From assembly GCF_030696805.1 (NCBI RefSeq), contig NZ_JAUYRO010000019.1, positions 1 to 64,000 on the forward strand: 64,000 nt of DNA, in the 5' to 3' direction. The notes below the pieces were generated by a model. It worked only from the letters and a program-made list of their open reading frames with translations, did not search any database and was not told the DNA's origin. Each line of letters opens with the position of its first letter. Position 1 is the stretch's first letter. This stretch comes from Methyloversatilis sp. GTDB taxonomy: Bacteria; Pseudomonadota; Gammaproteobacteria; Burkholderiales; Rhodocyclaceae. The position numbers were made by a program, and so were the translations under genes. This document shows positions 52,973 through 61,125 of this stretch, piece after piece.

Positions 52973-55420
52973 TCAGAAGCGCAGCGTCAGCGACAGCTTC
53001 GCGCTGCGGCCCGGCGCCTGCACGCCGACCGCGCCGGCGAAGCCGTCCTGCAGGCAATACACCTCGTCGGTCAGATTGTCGATGTTGAGCCGCAGCACGG
53101 CGTCAGGTGTCACACGCCAACTGGCGAACAGGTCGAACACCCGCGCACCAAACTGGGTACCGATACGACCGATGCCTTCGATGAACAGCGTGCCCGGGCG
53201 TGAGCACACGGTGGGTTCGGTGCCTGCGCTGGCGCGCCGCTCGCCGATGTCGCGCATGCGCAGACCGGCTTCGACCCGTCCGTCGAAGCCGCGCACGCCG
53301 GCGCTGGCGCTCAGCGTGTCGCCTGGCACACCATAGATCGCGTAGTCGGTGCCGGCGACCGGGTTCGTGATGCGGCCGTCGATCTGCGACCAGGCGAGTG
53401 TGGCGAAGCTGCGCAGTCCGTCGTAGGACACCTCGAGTTCGCTGCCCTTGCGTCGTTCGCGACCTGGCTGACCCACACTGCCGCCAATATTCGAGATGGA
53501 TTGCAGCAGATGACGGGTGTGGATGTCGTACCAGGTCGCGCGTGCCTGCCAGCGCCCGTCGGCGGCACTCGTCGGCTGCGGCGACCACGCGATCGTCAGT
53601 TCGTGGTTGGACGATTCCTGCGGCCGATAGAGCCCGCCGCAGATTTCGTTTGCCGGCGCCAGATCGAGCGCCGCGTTGTAAGGAAGGCCAATGCCCGACG
53701 GGTCATACAGCGGATTAGCGGCCGTGACCGGGCTGTTGGCGGGGCCCAGGTCAAGAGGGGTGCTTTTCGCGCAGCGGCTGGCAAAACTGCCGCGCGCGAA
53801 ATATTCGTCGACCAATGGCGGCCGGAAGGCTTCGTTGTAGCGTGCGGTGAGCGATACATCACTGGCCGGTATGCGCCAGGTCAGCGCGAGCGCTGGCGAC
53901 ACCTTGACAAAGCGCAGGTCGGGCGACTGGCCGGCGGCAATCATGTTGGTGCGCGTCTGGCCTTCGGCGCTCACGTGGTAGCGGTCGATGCGCGCACCCG
54001 GCGTCAGCGTGAACGCGCCGTAGGTCATCGCGTTCTCGATGATCAGCGCGTCGGACACCTTGTCGCCGGGCGGCTGTGCTTCGTTGAAACCGCCAGGATA
54101 ATTATTCGCATTGGTGTTGGCGTTCGACGTCACGCGCACGATGTCGCGGCTGTTGCGGATGCCCTGGTAACCCACGGTCAGCACGCCGCGCAGCTCGCCC
54201 AGCGTGTAGCGCAGGTCATTGAACAGTTCGCCGGTCCAGATGGCATAGCGCCAGTCGTCGTTGCAGCGGTCGACCCGGAAGGCGGCCGGCAGCAGTCGCG
54301 ACGGTGACACGCAGATGCGGCTCTGGCCGATCAGGTGCAGGTCGGCCAGTTCGGTCGTTTCGTAGGCCAGCGTGCCGCGCAGTGCGATCCATGAATCCGG
54401 CGGCAGATAGCGCAGCGACAGATTGGTCGTGGTGTCGTCGATGCTGCGCTGGACGATGCCGAAGCCGCCGGCACCGCTTGCGGTCGCGTCGTATGGCGCG
54501 CGCTCGGGCCCTCCGGTGTAGCGCGTCTGGCTCAGTTCGATCAGCAGATCGTCGGTGGCGTAGAAACTCGCCTTGACAAAGCGGCTTTCCGACGATGTGG
54601 CGGTCAGGTCGAGGCGCTCGCCGTCGGGCAGGCGGAAGTCATCGGAATCGCGCCGCGCGACCGACACGATGAGGTCGAGGTGGGCGTTCGGCCGGCCATA
54701 GACGGTCACCATGCGCAACCGCTCGCGGCTGTTCCAGTTGTAGCCGTATTTCACCTCGCTGCCGAAGGTCTGGCCCGGCTTCAGGAAGTCAGACGCCGAT
54801 TTGGTGGTGGCCGATACAGTGCCGCCAAGTGCGCCCGACCCGGCGGTAACTGACGGGCCGCGCTCGACCTGCAGTGCCTTGAGCAGTTCAGGCTCGATGA
54901 ACACACCGCTTCCGAAGCGGTACTTTTCGAAGCCCTTGACCGCGCCGTCGACCTTGAACAGCACGTCCTCGTTGTCGGAAAAGCCGCGCAGATTGAATTT
55001 CATGCCGCTGGCGCGCGGTCCGCCATCGACTGCCACGCCGGGTATGTCCTTGAGGATGTCGAAAATGGTGCTGGCCTGGCGCCGCTCGATTGCGGCGGCA
55101 TTGATGACGGTGACCGGGCGGTCCGGCGGCAGTTCTATCTCGACCGGGCGCTGCAGCTCGCGTTCGTCGGTCACCTCGACTTCGGGCAGCACGGTCGGGT
55201 CGTCGCTGATTGCCTCGGCGACTTTCCGTACGTCGGGCAGCGCAGCGGACGGTGCAGTCGATCGGGCACTCTGTTCCCGGGTGACGCGGTCGGGTGCGCT
55301 CGTGCCCTGTGCACCGGCCGCCGACGCGGCGAGACAGGCGAACGCGCACAGTCCGGCGGCAGGCCAGGAGGCGGAGCGGCGGAAGATTCGCCTTGCGGCT
55401 GTGGAGGGCTGGGGTGTCAC
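52973..55420 (-). CDS. TonB-dependent heme/hemoglobin receptor
   Basis: This 815-aa outer-membrane receptor has a signal peptide (SWPAAGLCAFACLAASAAGAQ), a long proline/acid linker, a plug domain (FDILKDIPGVAVDGGPRASGMKFNLRGF, VERGPSVTAGSGALGGTVSATTKSA) and a barrel ending RSAKLSLTLRF. The plug fits heme/lactoferrin-type receptors (HemR/TdhA). The heme receptor signature appears only in altered form (NEAFRPPLVDEYFARG instead of FRAP..NPNL). Position beside hmu and PEP-CTERM genes supports heme. The start codon is GTG 55420, with poor ribosome-site support. Confidence 0.85.
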   Translation of the reverse strand: MTPQPSTAARRIFRRSASWPAAGLCAFACLAASAAGAQGTSAPDRVTREQSARSTAPSAALPDVRKVAEAISDDPTVLPEVEVTDERELQRPVEIELPPDRPVTVINAAAIERRQASTIFDILKDIPGVAVDGGPRASGMKFNLRGFSDNEDVLFKVDGAVKGFEKYRFGSGVFIEPELLKALQVERGPSVTAGSGALGGTVSATTKSASDFLKPGQTFGSEVKYGYNWNSRERLRMVTVYGRPNAHLDLIVSVARRDSDDFRLPDGERLDLTATSSESRFVKASFYATDDLLIELSQTRYTGGPERAPYDATASGAGGFGIVQRSIDDTTTNLSLRYLPPDSWIALRGTLAYETTELADLHLIGQSRICVSPSRLLPAAFRVDRCNDDWRYAIWTGELFNDLRYTLGELRGVLTVGYQGIRNSRDIVRVTSNANTNANNYPGGFNEAQPPGDKVSDALIIENAMTYGAFTLTPGARIDRYHVSAEGQTRTNMIAAGQSPDLRFVKVSPALALTWRIPASDVSLTARYNEAFRPPLVDEYFARGSFASRCAKSTPLDLGPANSPVTAANPLYDPSGIGLPYNAALDLAPANEICGGLYRPQESSNHELTIAWSPQPTSAADGRWQARATWYDIHTRHLLQSISNIGGSVGQPGRERRKGSELEVSYDGLRSFATLAWSQIDGRITNPVAGTDYAIYGVPGDTLSASAGVRGFDGRVEAGLRMRDIGERRASAGTEPTVCSRPGTLFIEGIGRIGTQFGARVFDLFASWRVTPDAVLRLNIDNLTDEVYCLQDGFAGAVGVQAPGRSAKLSLTLRF

Positions 55421-55501
55421 GGGAGGTCTGCAACGGATGCGGCGCGCAGCGCGCGCCGCAGGGTGGGCCGCCGGACCTGATCGTCCGGCGGTGGGCGGCG
55501 A

Positions 55502-56257
55502 TCAGCCTTTCGTGATGCGGCGACGCGCGCTCAGCGTGATCAGCCCCAGACCGCCCAGCATCAGCGCCCAGGTTTCCGGTTCGGGCACCGGTGCCGTCAC
55601 CAGCTGGTCCAGTTGAAAGGCTTCGGTCTGCGAGTGGGTGTCGGTCCCGAAGGTGATGCGGAAGCTGTCGACCGGCACGGCGACGCCCAATGCCGCGAGA
55701 TTCCACGTGAAGGTGGCGTGGTTCGGGTTGTTCGGGTCCGAAGCCACGACCTGACCGGTGAAGAAGTCGGTGTAGCTGAGGTTTTCGGTTTCCACCAGCG
55801 AGGCAGTCAGGAACTGAGTGCCGTTGTTGTAGCTCAGGCGGGGCTCGTAACCGGGTTCGAACAGGCCATCGACGCCATTGGCGCCACGGCTGATGTTGAT
55901 ATAGCTCTGGAACACGATGCTGGTCAGTCCTTCGACCGCGTCGGCGACCTTCATTTCGAAGCTCGAACCTGCGCCGCTGAACTGATAGAGCCCGGCCGAC
56001 GCCGGGTAGGCACCACCCGACATCTTGCGGAATATCGTGTCGCCCGCGCTGCCGTCGACGTTGGCGACCAGGCCGGCGATCAGTTGCGCGGTCGTGATGC
56101 GGCCAGCCGTCAGATTGTTGAAACCGTCGCTGGCGACCGAATCGGCCAGTGAGGTGAAGGATTCGTGCGCGGTGGCCGCGACCGACTGACCGGCGAATGC
56201 AAAGGAGAGTACGGCGGCGGTGGTGAGGGCTGCGCTGGGCAGGCGTGACGTGATCAT
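55502..56257 (-). CDS. PEP-CTERM sorted protein adjacent to the heme receptor
   Basis: This 251-aa exported protein has a signal peptide (AALTTAAVLSFAFAGQSVAA). It ends with the exosortase signal VPEPETWALMLGGLGLI and then SARRR. The mature domain has segments FNNLTAGRITTAQLIAGLV, SSFEMKVADAVEGLTSIVF and PRLSYNNGTQFLTASLVETENLSYTDFF, which look beta-rich; I do not recognise the fold. It lies 81 bases before the receptor gene on the same strand. ATG 56257 follows GAGAGG. A surface-exposed partner of the receptor is the natural guess. Confidence 0.85.
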   Translation of the reverse strand: MITSRLPSAALTTAAVLSFAFAGQSVAATAHESFTSLADSVASDGFNNLTAGRITTAQLIAGLVANVDGSAGDTIFRKMSGGAYPASAGLYQFSGAGSSFEMKVADAVEGLTSIVFQSYINISRGANGVDGLFEPGYEPRLSYNNGTQFLTASLVETENLSYTDFFTGQVVASDPNNPNHATFTWNLAALGVAVPVDSFRITFGTDTHSQTEAFQLDQLVTAPVPEPETWALMLGGLGLITLSARRRITKG

Positions 56258-56567
56258 GGTTGACCTCTCGAAGCGGGTTGAAGATGTGGAGCCGGCGCGG
56301 ATGCGCGGCCGTTGACAGGTGACGCTCCCGGTTGCCGCAGGACAGCGATGGGAACCGGTGATGCAGATCGATGAAGCGAACAGCGACATGTCAGCGTCTC
56401 CTGAAGATGCGTGACTGGCTGGATCGCGTGAGCGGATCTGGCTGGCAGCCCCGGCCGCGGCGCGGGCGGGGGAAAGGGAAAGCAGCAGCGAAGAACAAGC
56501 AGCAGCTGGAAAGCCACGGCAGGCGGATCGGGGCAGGGCGCCCGATCAACCTTGGCCAGGCGCGAGA
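56258..56567. other. Gap between S4 paralog and PEP-CTERM gene
   Basis: This 310-base region is GC-rich with a purine-rich patch near 56466-56510. I see no Fur box, no perfect terminator and no gene. It probably holds the promoter for the PEP-CTERM and receptor genes. Confidence 0.4.
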
Positions 56568-57182
56568 TCAGACGCGCAGGGCGTAGAACTCGACCACCTT
56601 CTGAGCTTCGAATGCGAAGGGCGTCGCATCGCCCGGCGGCAGATGAACGAGGCGCAGGCTCAGCGTTGCGGCGTCGAAGGCGATCCATTCAGCCCGTTCG
56701 AGCGGCGGTGTCTGCAGCGCATCGACCACGCTCTGGACGGTGCGACCCCTGTCGGTCAGGGTGATGGTGTCGCCGACGCGCAGCCGGATTGACGGAATGT
56801 TCACGCGCCGTCCGTTGAGCAGGACATGCTTGTGGCGTACCAGCTGGCGTGCCGCCGGAATCGTCGGTGCCAGGCCGCCGCGGAACACGATGTTGTCGAT
56901 CCGACGCTCGAGCAGTTCGACCAGTTTTTCGCCGGTCGGCAGTTTCGAGCGTTCGGCTTCACGGAACACGCCGCGTAGTTGCGTTTCGTTGAGGCCGTAG
57001 TTGTAGCGCAGCTTCTGCTTTTCCATCAGCTGGGCGCCGAATTCCGATTTGCGGCGGTTCGGACGGGCGCCATGCTGGCCGGGCGGCGAGGTGCGGTTTT
57101 CGATGTTCTTGCGGGTCAGACCGGGCAGGTCGGTGCCCAGTGCGCGCAGCACGCGCAGGCGGGGGCCGGTGTAGCGGGACAT
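56568..57182 (-). CDS. Ribosomal protein S4 paralog, Cys-free cyanobacterial/plastid type
   Basis: This 204-aa protein is clearly S4. It starts MSRYTGPRLRVLR and continues LPGLTRKNIENRTSPPGQHG, SEFGAQLMEKQKLRYNYGL, LLERRIDNIVFR and APTIPAARQLVRHKHVLLNGRRVNIPS. These segments resemble cyanobacterial and chloroplast S4 more than the housekeeping betaproteobacterial S4 as I remember it. It lacks zinc-binding Cys. It sits between iron-uptake genes, 17 bases after an 81-aa gene whose promoter has a Fur-box-like site. It is probably an iron-responsive spare S4 or an RNA regulator; the main rpsD should be in a ribosomal operon elsewhere. Confidence 0.9.
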   Translation of the reverse strand: MSRYTGPRLRVLRALGTDLPGLTRKNIENRTSPPGQHGARPNRRKSEFGAQLMEKQKLRYNYGLNETQLRGVFREAERSKLPTGEKLVELLERRIDNIVFRGGLAPTIPAARQLVRHKHVLLNGRRVNIPSIRLRVGDTITLTDRGRTVQSVVDALQTPPLERAEWIAFDAATLSLRLVHLPPGDATPFAFEAQKVVEFYALRV

Positions 57183-57199
57183 GTTCGGGGTTCTCCGGA

Positions 57200-57445
57200 T
57201 CAGTGGGCGGCGCGCCGGCCGGCATCGCCGACGGCATGCAGGCTCCAGCGGCCGATGAGTGCGTCGCACACCTCTCGCATCAGGGGATCGGCGCGCTCGT
57301 CCTCGGCCACCACTTCGAGATGGCGGATCACCATCTGGGCGACTTCCGGGCACGGACGTTCCGCAAACCGGGTCATGACGAACAGCGTGGCCGCGGCCAG
57401 CATGTTCGGACTGGCGTCGCCAGTGGCACTGTGTTCGGTCGTCAT
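57200..57445 (-). CDS. Small helical protein upstream of the S4 paralog
   Basis: This 81-aa protein reads LAAATLFVMTRFAERPCPEVAQMVIRHLEVVAED and ends in an Arg/Ala-rich tail. It is helical and has two Cys (RPCPEV, EVCDALIG). I have seen similar short proteins near iron genes in betaproteobacteria but cannot name the family. ATG 57445 has an excellent GGAGGAT site. It is the first gene after a Fur-box-like sequence and lies 17 bases before the S4 paralog. Confidence 0.65.
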   Translation of the reverse strand: MTTEHSATGDASPNMLAAATLFVMTRFAERPCPEVAQMVIRHLEVVAEDERADPLMREVCDALIGRWSLHAVGDAGRRAAH

Positions 57446-57544
57446 ACCTGCATCCTCCGGCGGTTGGGCGTGCGGTGCACGGGGTGGCTGGCGGGTGGCT
57501 GCCGGGGCAGCAGGCTGGCGCATGTCCTGTTCGGTAATGAATAG

Positions 57545-57563
57545 GAATGATTCGCATTCAATC
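57545..57563. promoter_or_regulatory. Fur-box-like site upstream of the S4 paralog operon
   Basis: GAATGATTCGCATTCAATC contains a symmetric GAATG-ATTCG-CATTC core within an AT-rich patch, 100 bases before the 81-aa gene. It fits a Fur box about as well as the sites at the other iron genes here. Confidence 0.7.
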
Positions 57564-57641
57564 ACGCAGGTTGCGGCGTGTCAAGCGTCGCCGTGCGTGC
57601 AGCCGGTGAAGCAATGTGTCGGCAGCCGGCCGGTCGCGACG

Positions 57642-57668
57642 AAAAAAAACCGCCGGTCAGGGCGGTTT
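57642..57668 (-). terminator. Terminator after exbD
   Basis: On the minus strand AAACCGCC and GGCGGTTT form an 8-bp stem with a 6-base loop, followed by a run of T (A run at 57642-57649). It lies 19 bases past the exbD stop and closes the hemP-to-exbD operon. Confidence 0.85.
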
Positions 57669-57687
57669 CTTTCAGGGCGCAGACGCC

Positions 57688-58107
57688 TTACTTCGCGCTG
57701 GAAGGATCCGTCACGAAGCCGATGCGGGTGAGGCCGAGCCGTGCCGCCTCGCTCATGACGTATGCCACCGAGCGGTAGGGTACGTTCTGGTCGGCACGCA
57801 GCTGGATCTCTGCGCTCTTGTCGCGCGCAGCCGCCTCCTGCAGCTTCACCTTCAGCGTTTCCTTGTCGATCTTCTCGCCCGACCAGAACAGCTGCTCGTC
57901 GGCACCGATCGCAATCTGGATGTTCTCCGGTGGCAGTTCGTTCGCGGAGGTCGATTCCTTGGGCAGGTCGACTTTCACCGCGTGGGTCAGCAGCGGTGCG
58001 GTCACCATGAAGATGATCAGCAGCACCAGCATCACGTCGATCAGCGGAATCATGTTGATTTCCGCCATCGGCCCGTCGTCTTCCTGTTCGAAACTTGCAA
58101 AGGCCAT
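57688..58107 (-). CDS. exbD: Biopolymer transport protein ExbD
   Basis: This 139-aa inner-membrane protein has one helix (MIPLIDVMLVLLIIFMVTAPL) with the proton-path Asp in PLIDVMLVLL, and a periplasmic domain (LRADQNVPYRSVAYVM). With ExbB it uses the proton gradient to energise TonB. It lies 14 bases after exbB. Confidence 0.94.
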   Translation of the reverse strand: MAFASFEQEDDGPMAEINMIPLIDVMLVLLIIFMVTAPLLTHAVKVDLPKESTSANELPPENIQIAIGADEQLFWSGEKIDKETLKVKLQEAAARDKSAEIQLRADQNVPYRSVAYVMSEAARLGLTRIGFVTDPSSAK

Positions 58108-58121
58108 GACCGTGCTCCCGC

Positions 58122-58892
58122 TCAGTGCGCCGGACGCGCGGCGTCGCGGCCGTGCTCGACCAGCGACAGCACGCGGTCGCCGGTGGCTTTCGGATCATTC
58201 GTGCCGACGTCCTTGATGCCCGTGGACAGCATGACGAACACGTCGTGCGCGAAGCTGTTCAGTTCGGCCATGACATTGCGCGTCGAACGGGCGAAAAAGT
58301 TGAATGCCAGCGCCGCCGGGATGGCGGTGGCCAGACCGATGGCGGTCATGATGAGCGCCTCGCCGACCGGGCCGGCCACCTTGTCCAGCGTGCCCTGACC
58401 GGACATGCCGATCGCCAGCAGCGCGTGATAGATCCCCCACACCGTGCCCAGCAGACCGATGAAGGGCGCGCTTGACGCGACCGATGCGAGAAAGGTCTGG
58501 CCGTACTCCATGCGACTGCGGTCGCGTTCGATCGAACGCTTCAGCGCACGGGTCAGGAATTCGTCGGCGCTGCCGGTGGCGATCAGGCCGCGCGCGCCTG
58601 CCTTGCCGTTGCGCAGCGTTTCGATTGCGCTGAAACCCTCATGCACCAGATGCGAAAAAGGGTCGGTGACGCCATTGGAACGCATGTCGCGCGCCACGTC
58701 TTCCAGTGACGATGCGTTCCAGAAGCGGTCCATGAACTGGCCGCTGGCACTGCGCTGGCGCAGTGCGACGATGCCCTTGAGCACGATCAGGAACCAGGTG
58801 CCGATGGAGGCGAGCGCCATCAGCACGACGATGGTGATTGCGACAGCATCCGCGTTCGACAGGAAGTGCGCAAAACCCAGTGATTCATTCAT
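58122..58892 (-). CDS. exbB: Biopolymer transport protein ExbB
   Basis: This 256-aa MotA/TolQ/ExbB proton-channel family member has three helices (AITIVVLMALASIGTWFLIV; VASSAPFIGLLGTVWGIYHALLAI; GEALIMTAIGLATAIPAALAFNFF). The GLLGTVWGI and ATAIPA motifs are diagnostic. ATG 58892 has GGAGA; an in-frame longer start exists at 58934. It lies between tonB and exbD. Confidence 0.95.
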   Translation of the reverse strand: MNESLGFAHFLSNADAVAITIVVLMALASIGTWFLIVLKGIVALRQRSASGQFMDRFWNASSLEDVARDMRSNGVTDPFSHLVHEGFSAIETLRNGKAGARGLIATGSADEFLTRALKRSIERDRSRMEYGQTFLASVASSAPFIGLLGTVWGIYHALLAIGMSGQGTLDKVAGPVGEALIMTAIGLATAIPAALAFNFFARSTRNVMAELNSFAHDVFVMLSTGIKDVGTNDPKATGDRVLSLVEHGRDAARPAH

Positions 58893-58979
58893 CAAGACTC
58901 TCCATGTGAAGCCAGATTCAAAGCCATAGTGCAAAAAAGGATCGCCGCGCAGTGTACGCCAGCGGTTGCGCCGGTCAAA

Positions 58980-59792
58980 TCATCGCGGCAGGCCGAAGCT
59001 GAGCGGCACCAGAACCGATTCTGCAACGGCTTCGGTACCGCGCCGTGCCGGCACGAACTTCCACTTGCGCACCGCTTCCAGCGCAGCCTCATCCAGTCGG
59101 GGGTAGCCGCTCGATTTTTCGATATCGACCTTCGATGGCAGGCCGTTTGCCTCGACCATCACCCGTAGCATCACCCGGCCTTCTTCTCCGCTACGGCGCG
59201 AAAGCATCGGGTAGGCCGGTTTCGGGTTCGACAGGTAGGCGGCGTCGAAGCGCGGCGGTTCCGATGGTGGAGCGGCGGCCACTGGTGCTGCCGTGACTGC
59301 GGCGGGCGCCGGCGCGGCCGCGGGTACGGCGTCGATCGCAACCGGTTCCGGCGGCGCAGGTTCCTGTACCGGGGCGCTCTCGGCGCTCGGCGAATCTGCT
59401 GCTGCAGTCAGCTTCGGCAGTACGACTTCCTTGCGCCGGGGCACCGGTCTGGTGACCGGCTTCGGCGGCTCGGGCTCCACCTTCGGTTGCTCGCGCACCG
59501 GTTCGATCTCAGCCATCGGCAGCGGTTCCGGCGCAATCAGCGTCGCCAGCATGAGGGTGGCGGGCGCGCTGGGCAGCGGCAGCTGGACGTGCATCAGCCA
59601 GAACAGCGCGAGGGCATGCAGCAGCAGTACGGTGCCGAATGAAAAGATGCGCGCCGGCGCGCCGGCATCGGGCAGGCCGGACCACCGGCCCGACCGGGTA
59701 TCCGGCGTCGCAGCAAGGCGGAAGGCGGGTGGCAGATGCGGTGGCAGCGTTCCGGCACCACCCGCAAGCGCTGCGCTGCTCATGGCGCGCAT
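58980..59792 (-). CDS. tonB: TonB energy transducer
   Basis: This 270-aa protein has one N-terminal helix (FGTVLLLHALALFWLMHV), a long Pro/Glu/Ala-rich periplasmic spacer (PEPPKPVTRPVPRRKEVV) and a C-terminal TonB domain (NPKPAYPMLSRRSGEEGRVMLRVMV, SSGYPRLDEAALEAVRKWKFVPARRG). It links ExbBD to the receptors encoded nearby. The start may be ATG 59792 or 59783. It lies 170 bases after bfr. Confidence 0.93.
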   Translation of the reverse strand: MRAMSSAALAGGAGTLPPHLPPAFRLAATPDTRSGRWSGLPDAGAPARIFSFGTVLLLHALALFWLMHVQLPLPSAPATLMLATLIAPEPLPMAEIEPVREQPKVEPEPPKPVTRPVPRRKEVVLPKLTAAADSPSAESAPVQEPAPPEPVAIDAVPAAAPAPAAVTAAPVAAAPPSEPPRFDAAYLSNPKPAYPMLSRRSGEEGRVMLRVMVEANGLPSKVDIEKSSGYPRLDEAALEAVRKWKFVPARRGTEAVAESVLVPLSFGLPR

Positions 59793-59961
59793 ACGGGTGA
59801 CGACCGGCGGACAGGGGCCATCAAGGGGCGGGCGGGCAACGTCACGGCAGGCATTGTGGGAAGGAACATCAGTGCTACTTCAACGTCGGTTGAGGGCCGT
59901 AGTCGTGACGGGAAGGGAGCGGCGGGCTGCTATTACCCATCCCGCCCCTCTGAAAGGCAGC

Positions 59962-60441
59962 TCAGCTGCCGATTTCTCCCATCGCGGCCTGCGTGTAATT
60001 CTGCAATCCCATCTTGTCGATCAGATCAATCTGGGTTTCCAGCCAGTCGATATGTTCTTCGGTATCCGCCAGGATCGAACGGAACAGGTCGCGCGACACG
60101 TAATCACCAACCGTTTCGCTGCAGGCGATCGCTTCCTTCAGCGTCGTGTGCGATATGTGCTCGATCTTCAGGTCACAGCCCAGCATTTCCGGCACGTTCT
60201 CGCCGATCAGCAGCTTGTGCAGATCCTGCAGGTTGGGCAGGCCTTCGAGCAGAAGAATGCGTTCAATCAACGCATCCGCATGCTTCATTTCCTCGATCGA
60301 CTCGTGGTGTTCGTGGTCGCCAAGCTGCTTCAGGCCCCAGCTCTTGTACATTTTAGCGTGCAGGAAATACTGGTTGATCGCCGTCAGTTCATTCACCAGC
60401 TGCTTGTTCAGATACTGCAGAACCTTTTTGTCGCCCTTCAT
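59962..60441 (-). CDS. bfr: Bacterioferritin
   Basis: This 159-aa iron-storage ferritin binds heme between subunits. The ferroxidase ligands are visible ([39 protein letters not shown]), and Met52 in IEEMKHAD is the heme ligand. ATG 60441 has GGAGAC. It is third in the hemP operon and should be mobilised by the preceding Bfd ferredoxin. Confidence 0.96.
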   Translation of the reverse strand: MKGDKKVLQYLNKQLVNELTAINQYFLHAKMYKSWGLKQLGDHEHHESIEEMKHADALIERILLLEGLPNLQDLHKLLIGENVPEMLGCDLKIEHISHTTLKEAIACSETVGDYVSRDLFRSILADTEEHIDWLETQIDLIDKMGLQNYTQAAMGEIGS

Positions 60442-60529
60442 GTGCCGTCTCCTGTTCAGGCGGTGTCACTGGCGTGACGCCTGATCGTATTCTAGGCCAC
60501 ACGAACGATTGTGTTGCACAGCATCAATT

Positions 60530-60745
60530 TCAGGCGGCGCAGGCAGACGCCAGCGGCGTGTGCGCAACAAGCGCTCTCAGATCTGCCCGGGCGGCGTCGA
60601 TCACTTCCTTTGCGGCGCGCACGCACTTGCCGCAATCCCGGCAGCAGCCAAGCTGTCCTGCCACGTCCCGCACGCTGCGGCAACCGGTGCTGACCGCGGC
60701 CTTGATGTCCCGGTCGGTGACCGGTTCGCACAGACAGATGTACAT
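60530..60745 (-). CDS. bfd: Bacterioferritin-associated ferredoxin
   Basis: This 71-aa [2Fe-2S] protein has the four ligands in MYICLCEPVTD (C4, C6) and LGCCRDCGKC. It donates electrons to bacterioferritin to release stored iron. It is placed between hemP (8 bases upstream) and bfr. Confidence 0.93.
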   Translation of the reverse strand: MYICLCEPVTDRDIKAAVSTGCRSVRDVAGQLGCCRDCGKCVRAAKEVIDAARADLRALVAHTPLASACAA

Positions 60746-60752
60746 GGCGACC

Positions 60753-60938
60753 CTATTTGGTAAGTATCAACTTGCCGTTGCGCGTGAGGCGCAATGAGTA
60801 AAGCTCGCCACCGTGACTGATGGCAACCTGCTTGCGGCCACCCAGCAGCGTTGCCGAATCGAGCGTCGGCGACGGATCGGGTGACGCGACGGATGCGTTG
60901 GCGGGTGTCTGCGGCAGCGGAAGTGCAGGCGTATTCAT
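60753..60938 (-). CDS. hemP: Hemin uptake protein HemP
   Basis: This 61-aa protein ends in GELYSLRLTRNGKLILTK, the signature of HemP, a small regulator or partner of heme uptake. It is the first gene after a Fur-box-like site and is followed by bfd, bfr, tonB, exbB and exbD, which likely form one iron-controlled unit. Confidence 0.93.
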   Translation of the reverse strand: MNTPALPLPQTPANASVASPDPSPTLDSATLLGGRKQVAISHGGELYSLRLTRNGKLILTK

Positions 60939-60952
60939 GTGCCAACAAACAA

Positions 60953-60978
60953 ATAAGAATGAGAATGGTTCGTATTAA
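60953..60978. promoter_or_regulatory. Fur-box-like site upstream of hemP
   Basis: The site has overlapping repeats AAGAATGAGAATGG and TTCGTATTAATA in an AT-rich island 15 to 40 bases upstream of the hemP start, which fits a Fur operator over the promoter. Confidence 0.75.
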
Positions 60979-61090
60979 TACAGAACGCCGTTCCTGTGTC
61001 AAGCGTTCGCTGCGCGCGCGTGCGACACACCCGGCCAACCGGTTTGCACTGCGTGCTCACCACGCCGGGCAGCAATCGCATCAGCGCGAT

Positions 61091-61119
61091 GTCACAGGGT
61101 CAGCGTCGCACCCTACAAT
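61091..61119 (+). promoter_or_regulatory. Candidate promoter of the cation efflux gene
   Basis: GTCACA (61091-61096) and TACAAT (61114-61119) are 17 bases apart. Predicted transcription would start at about 61126, the A of the ATG, and no ribosome site is present, so the mRNA may be leaderless. Confidence 0.4.
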
Positions 61120-61125
61120 CGCCCG

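Noticed and set aside
55502-56257. HasA-type hemophore identity for the PEP-CTERM protein beside the receptor
   Set aside because: I could not see the HasA fold signature or its His/Tyr heme loops; only the position suggests heme.
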